From positions 6,511-70,510 of the forward strand of contig JAEWCC010000051.1 of assembly GCA_023390815.1 (NCBI GenBank): 64,000 nt of DNA, written 5' to 3'. Each line of letters opens with the position of its first letter. The stretch's first letter is position 1. The notes beneath the pieces are model-generated. The model saw nothing but the letters and a program-made list of their open reading frames with translations, had not been told where the DNA came from and did no database searches. Shown piece by piece: positions 17,464 through 24,129 of the stretch. The stretch comes from Bacillota bacterium. Lineage in GTDB: Bacteria > Bacillota > Clostridia > Christensenellales > SZUA-584. The translations under genes and the position numbers were made by a program.

Positions 17464-18867
17464 TCAATCGCCGCCGTTTCGGTGGCGCAGCGCCGCAATG
17501 CGCTTGCGGTAAAACAGCAGCACGGCAGGCACGAGCAGGAATAGCACCCGGCCTATGATGGTATTGGCAAACAGGATCAATGCGCCGAGCCAGCGGCTTC
17601 TTCCGCTGTACACGCCGTAAACCGCGCTGCGCGGTATCTGTTTGATCATGGCGCCGGGTTCCGCGGCAGCCGGGTAATGGTCGATATCCACCTCCAGCCC
17701 GTCCGAAAGCTTTTTGACGACCCGCTCTACATAAACGATGTTGTTATCTTTGAACAGCACGATTTGATTTTCTTCAATCGAGTACTGGACATCGATCTTT
17801 CGGAAGAACGCAAGATCGTTGATCATGATGGACGGCTGCATCGTATCCGACCGGAATACATACGGAATGGTGCCCCGTATCGTGACCTCGTTGCCGGGGG
17901 TCGCAGTGCTGAGCAGAATGATGAGCACATTGAGCGCAAGCGCGGCGAATATAAACACGATCAGCAAGGCTGTGACTGCTTTGCCAAGCCGCTTTCTGCG
18001 TCGCTCAAATCGCGTTTTGTCTTTGTTCTGCTTATGCCTGCCCGCTTCGTCGATGCGGACCACCGTAACGCCTGCGGGGACGGCGTCCACGTCGGTGGCG
18101 GACTGATTGTAATATTGGGCCAGGCCCTGTGCGCGCAGCGCGGCAGCCGCGATGCATAGGACTGCGATGGCAGCCGCTGCCGGGAAGTACCACGACCTTC
18201 CGGTATCAAATAGGTGGTTCATATCCTGCATCGCCACGCGATTGCGCAGCAGGTCATACGCATTCGATACGGCCTTCAGGACAAACACAAAAACCACAGC
18301 GCCGCCAGTGAGCAGCCGTGCGTCGTCCGCCCTCTTAGCATACAGGGATATTGCCGCAGAGAGGGCGGTTAAAACTGCAATATCCGCAAGCCCGGCGATG
18401 AAAAGCGACGGTATATAAGCAAATACAAAGTTGTATTTCAGGAACACCGTGAGCAGTGCGGTGAATGAAAACCCGATCGTGTAAATCATGACCATGGAAT
18501 AGAGCAGTGCCGCCAGTTTGCCGCCTATCATCCGGACGGGTCGATACCCCATATGGATCAGCAGATACCATGCGTTGCGGCGGATCTCGGAGAAAAAAAG
18601 GTAGTCATAATAGACCATGAAGTAGACCATAACGGCAAGCAACGCAACGTGGTTATAGATGTACAGCGTGGAAAAGAAGCTGGGCTGCATAATTTCGGGT
18701 ACCGCATCGGAAAGCACGCTTTCTTTAAGGGTCTGCAGAACAAAGTAAGCCGAAAAAGAGATCAGCCCGATAAACAGCGCCAGAAAAACCTTGCGCCTGA
18801 ACCCGATCGTGTTATCGAGATACGCCTGACGAATCTCTTTGCTAAAATAGCTGTTCCGGTAGATCAT
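17464..18867 (-). CDS. ABC-2-like permease fused to a degenerate SipW-type signal peptidase domain
   Basis: 467 residues. Residues 1-250 hold about six membrane helices arranged like an ABC-2/FtsX-type export permease. After a linker (about 260-300, basic) comes another helix, then an extracytoplasmic segment at about 330-430 and a final helix. That segment aligns with type I signal peptidases of the SipW/ER class: FRSDTMQPSIMINDLAFF matches the Ser-box SGSMEPTLxVGDxV, and NNIVYVERVVKK matches the His-box VVTHRI. The nucleophilic Ser is Thr and the general-base His is lost (VTH becomes YVE), so it is probably not a protease. The gene overlaps the dead ATPase gene by 26 bases and lies downstream of a genuine sipW. 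The alternative, an ordinary permease with a coincidental domain, is less likely. Confidence 0.72.
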   Translation of the reverse strand: MIYRNSYFSKEIRQAYLDNTIGFRRKVFLALFIGLISFSAYFVLQTLKESVLSDAVPEIMQPSFFSTLYIYNHVALLAVMVYFMVYYDYLFFSEIRRNAWYLLIHMGYRPVRMIGGKLAALLYSMVMIYTIGFSFTALLTVFLKYNFVFAYIPSLFIAGLADIAVLTALSAAISLYAKRADDARLLTGGAVVFVFVLKAVSNAYDLLRNRVAMQDMNHLFDTGRSWYFPAAAAIAVLCIAAAALRAQGLAQYYNQSATDVDAVPAGVTVVRIDEAGRHKQNKDKTRFERRRKRLGKAVTALLIVFIFAALALNVLIILLSTATPGNEVTIRGTIPYVFRSDTMQPSIMINDLAFFRKIDVQYSIEENQIVLFKDNNIVYVERVVKKLSDGLEVDIDHYPAAAEPGAMIKQIPRSAVYGVYSGRSRWLGALILFANTIIGRVLFLLVPAVLLFYRKRIAALRHRNGGD

Positions 18868-19834
18868 GCTGCAGCATCAGCTCCTCGTATGCATTGCCGA
18901 CGGTTTTTTCACTAGCCCGCATACAGCGAGGTACAATATCGGCGTCCAGAATTTTCTGATATATGCTGCGGGGCGAGCGGGCTTCGCCTTTGGCTTTAAC
19001 CAGCAGGCTGCCGTCCTTGTCGATCAGCTCACAGCCGGTCAGGACAGCAGCAAGCTTGCGTTTCATCGTACCGATGTCAGGATCGCTGATGATTACCGCC
19101 ACCTTGTCATACTCCTGCCGCAGGGCTTCGGCCGTGCCCTGATACAAGATGCCCCCGTCTGCGATGAATGCGGTATGGCTGCACACTTTATCGATGAGCG
19201 TATAATCCTTTGTGCCGATAATCAGGGATTTGCTGTGCCGGGTAATCAGCCCGGCGGTTTTTGCCACCGCGGATATCAGCCGCCTGTCGAACGCTAAATC
19301 AGGCCGGTTAAGAACGATCATTATGCTGTCGGAATACGCGGCCGCAATCAGCGCCGCCACCGCTTTTTCTTCCTCCGTCAGCCAGCGAACAGCGGTCAGC
19401 GAGATATTCCCCAAACCGGCGTCGATAAGGAACTCAAAAAGCTCTTCCTGCATGGAGAGCCGGTCCTGACGCACGTGAGCGGTTGCGAACATCAGATATT
19501 CCAGTACGTTCATGTTGCCATACAGCATATCGGCAGCCCCGATATAGAACACATGCTGCTGGATAACGCGCTTGCGCCGCATCATGCCCCGTTCGATCAG
19601 TACGCATTTTCCGTCCTCGTACGGGCGGATATTGCCCATAATCTCGAGCAGGAGGGAGATTTCATACGCAGTACGCGCCGTAACGCCCCAGACCTGTTCG
19701 CGGTCGATTCTTAGATCAATACGACTCAGCACACGTCTTGGCGTCTGGTTTTTGCGTACGATATGTTCAGCTGAGGACAGCGCTTTCATCTTTACGATGT
19801 TTTCAACTTCCTTTGACGGCGTTTTCTTCTGCAT
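18842..19834 (-). CDS. Catalytically degenerate ABC transporter ATPase-like protein
   Basis: 331 residues that follow the ABC ATPase layout from end to end but with every catalytic motif lost. RRVLSRIDLRI opens like a typical ABC strand. Walker A is WGVTARTAYEIS (no GKS/T). The Q-loop Gln is absent in FYIGAADMLYGNMNVLEYL. The signature LSGGQ is LTEEE. Walker B IMIVLNRPDLAFD has Asn for Asp and Arg for the catalytic Glu. The H-loop His is Lys (IIGTKDYT). The typical close AFIADGGILYQGTAEAL is retained. It is therefore an ABC pseudo-ATPase, probably the cytoplasmic partner of the overlapping permease gene. ATG at 19834 is chosen (AAGGG six bases upstream), 15 bases after the sipW stop. Confidence 0.75.
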   Translation of the reverse strand: MQKKTPSKEVENIVKMKALSSAEHIVRKNQTPRRVLSRIDLRIDREQVWGVTARTAYEISLLLEIMGNIRPYEDGKCVLIERGMMRRKRVIQQHVFYIGAADMLYGNMNVLEYLMFATAHVRQDRLSMQEELFEFLIDAGLGNISLTAVRWLTEEEKAVAALIAAAYSDSIMIVLNRPDLAFDRRLISAVAKTAGLITRHSKSLIIGTKDYTLIDKVCSHTAFIADGGILYQGTAEALRQEYDKVAVIISDPDIGTMKRKLAAVLTGCELIDKDGSLLVKAKGEARSPRSIYQKILDADIVPRCMRASEKTVGNAYEELMLQHDLPEQLF

Positions 19835-19849
19835 ATGCATCCCTTATGC

Positions 19850-20383
19850 TCATGTGAACGGGATTTTCATCACGAAAACTCCGATGACGCGGTCGGGCGT
19901 CAGCAGATCCGGATCGGGCGAGTTGATGGGGTTGTCTCCCTTGGTACGGTAGGATGCGTTCCCGCTCTCGTCCCGGACGACCTCGATAATGCGGTGAGTA
20001 ACGACCGCGCCCGAAAGCGTATGGAACGTGACGATTTGATCGGTTTCAAGGCTTTCCGCGTGCTCTGCCTTTTTGCATACGATCACCGACCCGACCGTGA
20101 GCGTGGGCTCCATGCTGCCGGATTCCACCGAATACAGTTGGTACAGCCCGAATATCGCAGGTGTTTCGCCTCTGGATTTTGCCGCGTACACGCCAAATAG
20201 CGTGACCACAAGCACGGCAAAGACGGACAGGAAGACGAGCCATTCAAATGCTTTGAGGGCGCGTTTCAGCGACACTGCGCGAACAGGCTGGTCCGCAGCA
20301 CCGGATGCCTTCTGCTTTTCGCGCAGGATTTCGCTGCGCATGGCTTTAATTTGTTCCTGCGTCGTAAATTTTGACTGCGGCAA
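19850..20383 (-). CDS. sipW: SipW-type signal peptidase I
   Basis: A 177-residue membrane peptidase of the ER/archaeal (S26B) class that processes TasA-like precursors. The catalytic Ser lies in VESGSMEPTLTVGSVIV, the His in AVVTHRIIEVV, and the conserved acidic region is YRTKGDNPINSPDPD. One membrane helix sits at about residues 45-68, and the long basic N-terminus is cytoplasmic. Translation appears to start at TTG (20383) with AAGGG six bases upstream; an internal ATG lies 14 codons later. It lies downstream of three genes whose products carry SipW-type signals, and upstream of the pseudo-ABC pair, all on the minus strand. A terminator separates it from the last secreted-protein gene. Confidence 0.93.
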   Translation of the reverse strand: MPQSKFTTQEQIKAMRSEILREKQKASGAADQPVRAVSLKRALKAFEWLVFLSVFAVLVVTLFGVYAAKSRGETPAIFGLYQLYSVESGSMEPTLTVGSVIVCKKAEHAESLETDQIVTFHTLSGAVVTHRIIEVVRDESGNASYRTKGDNPINSPDPDLLTPDRVIGVFVMKIPFT

Positions 20384-20434
20384 AACGGTCCCTTTCCCTG
20401 TGCGACAACTCTTCCTGATTTAGCATTTCCAGAT

Positions 20435-20467
20435 TAAAAAAAAACAGCCGCACTCGCGAGCGGCTGT
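20435..20467 (-). terminator. Terminator between the fibre-protein genes and sipW
   Basis: On the minus strand ACAGCCGCTCGCGAGTGCGGCTGT is followed by about nine U residues. It should let only part of the transcription reach sipW and the ABC-like genes, unless they have their own promoter. Confidence 0.85.
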
Positions 20468-20486
20468 CATGATCATGATAGATGGG

Positions 20487-21017
20487 TTATTTTTGAGTTC
20501 CGGTTACGGAGACCGTCACCGCTGCGCCATAGTTCGCACCAGCATAATTCAAGTCCACCGCGTCGTTGCTCGGCCAGTTGACGGAAACCGTATAGGTTTT
20601 CTGCTGACCGCTGGGGCTCAGCGCAAACTCGCTGTTGTACGCGATCGTGCCGCTGCCGGTTACCGTGCCGACGACGTTTCCGTTCTGATCCTTGACCGTA
20701 ACGACCAGCGGAGCAATCATGGTCTTGCCATCTGCCGCCTTAACCTGAACATTAAAGCCCAGCGCCATTGCGGTTTCGCTGACAACCGCACCGTCATAGT
20801 TTTTAACGCTGAACTGCCAGTCTTTGGTTTCGGTCGGAGCGATCTTGACGTTTTGCGTAAAAGTATCGGCTCCGTTTTCGAGAAGAACGAATTCTTTGGC
20901 GACCACGCTGCCTGTTGCGATGTTGTCAATGGACGTGGTGTACATGGCGAGCGTGCCCGCAATGATGGAAGTCGTTAACACCATAACCAATGCAATAATG
21001 ACTAAAACTTTTTTCAT
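20487..21017 (-). CDS. TasA/camelysin-like secreted protein with SipW-type signal
   Basis: 176 residues. The N-terminal signal MKKVLVIIALVMVLTTSI ends in IAGTLAMYTTS, the pattern of SipW-dependent precursors. The mature part is a beta-rich TasA-like domain (VVAKEFVLLENGADTF, KDWQFSVKNYDGAVV, YTVSVNWPSNDAVDLNY), rich in Val, Thr, Asn and Gly and without Cys. TasA-type proteins assemble into extracellular fibres. Compared with the 318-residue relative upstream, it lacks a C-terminal binding domain and may be the main fibre subunit. CAGGAGG lies upstream of ATG 21017. Its transcription stops at the hairpin at 20435-20467. Confidence 0.87.
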   Translation of the reverse strand: MKKVLVIIALVMVLTTSIIAGTLAMYTTSIDNIATGSVVAKEFVLLENGADTFTQNVKIAPTETKDWQFSVKNYDGAVVSETAMALGFNVQVKAADGKTMIAPLVVTVKDQNGNVVGTVTGSGTIAYNSEFALSPSGQQKTYTVSVNWPSNDAVDLNYAGANYGAAVTVSVTGTQK

Positions 21018-21062
21018 AAAGAATCCTCCTGATTTTTTATTCTTTGAGACAATGTCTCTTGT

Positions 21063-21347
21063 TTACTCGCTTTGCTGCACAACGGATAACGTATCGCTTT
21101 GTACCGGTGCTTCGCCGGATACCCCGGACAATTCTGTTTCCGCCTGCGTCCCGTTTCCTGCTGCCTGTTTCTCCGGCTCCGCTGCTGCCGCAACTGTATT
21201 CTGCTGAGGCCGCGGCTTGCCGTGCGCATCAGGCTGAATACTGAAGCTGTAAGCCGCTTCGCTGGTATAGCCCGCCAGAGTGCCGCCGATTGCGGCAACA
21301 AAAGTCGCGCATAGCAGTATCAGCAAGATCAACATTTTGTATTTCAT
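21063..21347 (-). CDS. Small secreted protein with SipW-type signal, unrecognised mature part
   Basis: A 94-residue precursor. MKYKMLILLILLCATFVAAI followed by GGTLAGYTSEA is a SipW-type signal and cleavage region very like the two larger neighbours. The mature 60-odd residues are low-complexity (Ala, Gln, Glu, Pro, Thr) and resemble no family I know; the chain probably lacks a stable fold. AGGAG precedes the ATG. It lies between the two TasA-like genes with short gaps of 26 and 45 bases. An assembly cofactor, like TapA for TasA, is a possible role by position only. Confidence 0.7.
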   Translation of the reverse strand: MKYKMLILLILLCATFVAAIGGTLAGYTSEAAYSFSIQPDAHGKPRPQQNTVAAAAEPEKQAAGNGTQAETELSGVSGEAPVQSDTLSVVQQSE

Positions 21348-21373
21348 GCGCTCCTACCTCCTGCAAACCCCAG

Positions 21374-22330
21374 TCAGCTAAGGCTTCCAAATTTACATGT
21401 CAGCGAGGCGCCTATCGAAGCGGTATTGCTGCCGCCCACCTTAACGCCTTGCGGCGCGTCTTTGCCAAGGCCGAATCCATGGCCTCCGAACGTGACGCTC
21501 TGCCCGGGCTGTATGTTGTCCATAGACGCATTGTTATACCCCGGGTTAACGAAACGGTATACGCCGCTCGGCAGGTTCTGGATCATCTTCGCGTTGCTCC
21601 ACACGTTTTGCAGCTTGTCCGAAGGCAGCGTAAAGTCGATATCCCAGGCCTCGATCAGCTGATTGGAATTGTTGGTAATCGTTACGCTGTAATTAAACTC
21701 ATTGACTCCGCTCTGGCCGTTTTGCCAGGACGCAGTGGTTTGATACAGCACGCTGACATTGCTCGTCTGCGGCGGCGTTGTCGGCTCGCTTCCAGAGAGC
21801 GGCGCCTGCGAGGCGATCGCGTCAATGTTCACCGTCGTACCGTATGCGTTGCCCGCATAACCGATATCGACGCTGTTGTCGCTCGGCCAGAAAAGCTCGA
21901 CTGTATAGGTTTCATCCTGACCGGTTTCGGAAAGCGGAAATTCTCCCAGAACATCAAACGTGCCGACACCGGTTGCGCGGTCCACGACGTTTCCTGCTTC
22001 ATTTCGGACGGAAACAGTCAGCGGTGCGATGGCGGTCTTGCCTGCAGAAGCGTGCACATCAAACGTCAGCTTATAATATAAGTCCGTCTCGGTGACGACA
22101 TGCCCGGAATAGTTCTTCACATTGAACTGCCATGCCACCTTTTCCGTCGGAGCGATTTTAACACCCTGCGCAAAACTGTCCGCGCCTTCACCAGTGAAAA
22201 CAAACTCCTTGGCGATGACGCTGCCCTGTGCCAGATTATCGATGCTCGTCGTGTACATGGCCAGCGTGCCTGCGGTCACCGAACCCGCCATGACCAGCAG
22301 CAATACAAGAATTAAAGCAACTCTTTTCAT
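21374..22330 (-). CDS. TasA-like fibre protein fused to a CBM2-like domain
   Basis: 318 residues. The SipW-type signal MKRVALILVLLLVMAGSV with TAGTLAMYTTSIDN is followed by a TasA-like domain (about 35-190) closely similar to the neighbouring 176-residue protein. A Thr/Pro linker (SEPTTPPQTSN) leads to a C-terminal beta domain at about 205-318. Motifs there, ASWQNGQSGVNEFNYSVTI, EAWDIDFTLPSD, VWSNAKMI and QPGQSVTFGGHGFG, match carbohydrate-binding module family 2 (cellulose/chitin-binding). AAGGA lies six bases before ATG. It is the first gene of the locus, below a promoter at 22416-22444. It probably forms a polysaccharide-binding adhesive subunit or tip. The fusion is unusual for TasA proteins. 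Confidence 0.85.
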   Translation of the reverse strand: MKRVALILVLLLVMAGSVTAGTLAMYTTSIDNLAQGSVIAKEFVFTGEGADSFAQGVKIAPTEKVAWQFNVKNYSGHVVTETDLYYKLTFDVHASAGKTAIAPLTVSVRNEAGNVVDRATGVGTFDVLGEFPLSETGQDETYTVELFWPSDNSVDIGYAGNAYGTTVNIDAIASQAPLSGSEPTTPPQTSNVSVLYQTTASWQNGQSGVNEFNYSVTITNNSNQLIEAWDIDFTLPSDKLQNVWSNAKMIQNLPSGVYRFVNPGYNNASMDNIQPGQSVTFGGHGFGLGKDAPQGVKVGGSNTASIGASLTCKFGSLS

Positions 22331-22344
22331 CTTGATCCTTATTA

Positions 22345-22444
22345 TTGTGGTCCAGAAGCCACAAATCGTCGTTTGTGTAGTCCGAAAACCACAAATCGTA
22401 TTAATTCTTAATTAAATGCTAACATGCTATATATGGTGCGTCAA
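22345..22444 (-). promoter_or_regulatory. Promoter and tandem-hairpin leader of the SipW/TasA-like locus
   Basis: On the minus strand TTGACG (22439-22444) and TAGCAT (22416-22421) are spaced by 17 bases. The leader holds two tandem stem-loops in a 30-bp direct repeat (CCACAAATCGT at 22359 and again at 22389): TTTGTG/CACAAA and TTGTGG/CCACAA. They may stabilise the mRNA or bind a regulator. Confidence 0.55.
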
Positions 22445-22779
22445 ATTGTATGATTTAACATATATAGTATGAGCTACGCGAAATCCGTATAATAATTTGC
22501 GTACAAAAAGGTAATAAAGGGCGGATATGGCGTGTTGCTGCATATACAAAAAATTCGAAACAATTTGGCTGGAATTTAATACTTCTTTCGGTTTTATAGT
22601 TAAAAGTAGAACCGCAGGTCTGCTTTAGTAGAAGGATTCCAACCGGCGCAAATTGGCGGAATGATCAGGGTGGGGGTGGGGGTAAAGGAGCTAGAGATGT
22701 ACTGGTAACCATATTGTAGAAGGCATGGTTATCGGCTGGTATGATGCCGTCGAATTGATTCGCATTACCGTTTTAACAT
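22445..22779. other. Intergenic region between divergent operons, no gene seen
   Basis: This AT-rich stretch is part of the 732-base gap between the fibre locus and the LacI gene. No frame with a start and ribosome binding site is convincing. GGGTGGGGGTGGGGG near 22670 is a G-rich block that could form a quadruplex. Confidence 0.4.
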
Positions 22780-22795
22780 CGTGAAACGTTTCACG
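22780..22795. promoter_or_regulatory. LacI-family operator, perfect 16-bp palindrome
   Basis: CGTGAAACGTTTCACG is fully symmetric with the central CG of LacI/GalR operators. It lies about 170 bases upstream of the LacI-gene promoter. A weaker match, GTGAATCGTTTTGC, covers that promoter's start point, so the pair may form a loop. Confidence 0.65.
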
Positions 22796-22964
22796 GTATT
22801 TTCGCATTAATTACACGCTGTTTCACTGCGAGATTTTTAATTACTGTACTAGAAAAACTGTTCAAATTTCGATTTATTATGCAAAAACATCAATAAAAAT
22901 AATAAAAAATAGAAATAATGCAAGGAATCGTACCGGATTACTGCTTGGGAATGAAAAAACACGC

Positions 22965-23014
22965 TTGACATAACATGCGAATGTGTGTAGACTCGTACTA
23001 GTGAATCGTTTTGC
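22965..23014 (+). promoter_or_regulatory. Promoter of the lacI-fuc operon with a proximal operator
   Basis: TTGACA (22965-22970) and TAGACT (22988-22993) have a 17-base spacer. GTGAATCGTTTTGC at 23001-23014 matches the distal operator core in 11 of 14 positions and lies over the expected start point. Confidence 0.7.
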
Positions 23015-23062
23015 GCTACTGTACATAGATTTTCATAACACAATTTAAAGGATAGATCACTG

Positions 23063-24106
23063 ATGCCTACGATTAAGGATGTTGCAAGACATTCGGGATT
23101 AGCCTATGCAACGATTTCAAAATATTTGAATGGCGGCAATGTACTGCCTGAAAACAGGGAAAAGATCGAGGCAGCTATCAAGGAATTGAACTTCACCGTC
23201 AATGAATTTGCGCGCGGGCTTAAAACCAACAAGTCCAATACGGTGGGTATCATTATTCCGGATATCGGGAATGTACTCGTTGCACATACCATCCCTATTA
23301 TCGTAGATGAACTGCGCAAAAACGGGTATGCGACCATCATATGTGACTCGCGTTCGGATCACGAGCGCGAAAAGGAGCTTGTCAATTTTTCTATGGCGAA
23401 ACGTGTCGACGGAATCATCAACATGCCGGTAGGCGCGGATGGTTCCCATTTGTTCGATGCGTTTGAGAATGAGGTGCCAGTCGTTCTGCTGGACCGGATC
23501 GTAACCGACTGTATCGGGCACGTCGATGCCGTGCTGGTTGATAACGCGCGCGCCGCCCAGGATGCGACAGCTTGCCTGATTGAACACGGACATGTGGAAA
23601 TTGGTGTGATTGCAGGTCCCCGGGATGTCTATACGGCGATGGAGCGCCTTTCTGGGTACATTTCAATGCTAAAGAAGTATAAGCTGTCGGTTAAGGATTC
23701 GCTAATTGAGTATACTGATTTTAGTATAGAAAGCGGTTATCGCGCGTGTAAACGTCTGCTCAACAATAATCCCGGTATGACAGCGTTGTTCACCTCGAAC
23801 TACGACGTCACCGTAGGCGCAATGATGGCGATTAACGAACGTGGGCTTTCTGTACCCGATAGTATTTCGGTTTTCGGATTTGACGACATGCCGTTTGCGC
23901 AGGTTATCAAACCTCACCTGAGCGTCATCGCCCAGCCGATCTGCGAGATTGGCAAATACGCCGCGCAAATTCTTCTGGACAGAATGAGCGGCAAGAACAA
24001 AGGACACGCGAAAGTTACCGTGCTGCGCACCGATACCGTTTTCCGTGATTCCGTGGCGACCAGAGCATCATCAGGCAACAACGGCGAAACCGTTTGCAAT
24101 GAATAA
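23063..24106 (+). CDS. LacI family transcriptional regulator of the fucose operon
   Basis: 347 residues. The N-terminal LacI helix-turn-helix is TIKDVARHSGLAYATISKYLN, quoted in parts as TIKDVARHSG and LAYATISKYL. The hinge FARGLKTNKSNTVG leads into a periplasmic-binding-protein-like core with the typical DSRSDHEREKELV, VDGIINMPVG, VDNARAAQDATACLIEHGH and SVFGFDDMPFA segments. It heads the operon 23 bases before fucI, so it most likely represses its own operon and is induced by L-fucose or a derived sugar. Two LacI-type operators lie upstream. Confidence 0.92.
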   Translation: MPTIKDVARHSGLAYATISKYLNGGNVLPENREKIEAAIKELNFTVNEFARGLKTNKSNTVGIIIPDIGNVLVAHTIPIIVDELRKNGYATIICDSRSDHEREKELVNFSMAKRVDGIINMPVGADGSHLFDAFENEVPVVLLDRIVTDCIGHVDAVLVDNARAAQDATACLIEHGHVEIGVIAGPRDVYTAMERLSGYISMLKKYKLSVKDSLIEYTDFSIESGYRACKRLLNNNPGMTALFTSNYDVTVGAMMAINERGLSVPDSISVFGFDDMPFAQVIKPHLSVIAQPICEIGKYAAQILLDRMSGKNKGHAKVTVLRTDTVFRDSVATRASSGNNGETVCNE

Positions 24107-24129
24107 TTAGTAAGGAGAGGCATTGGATC

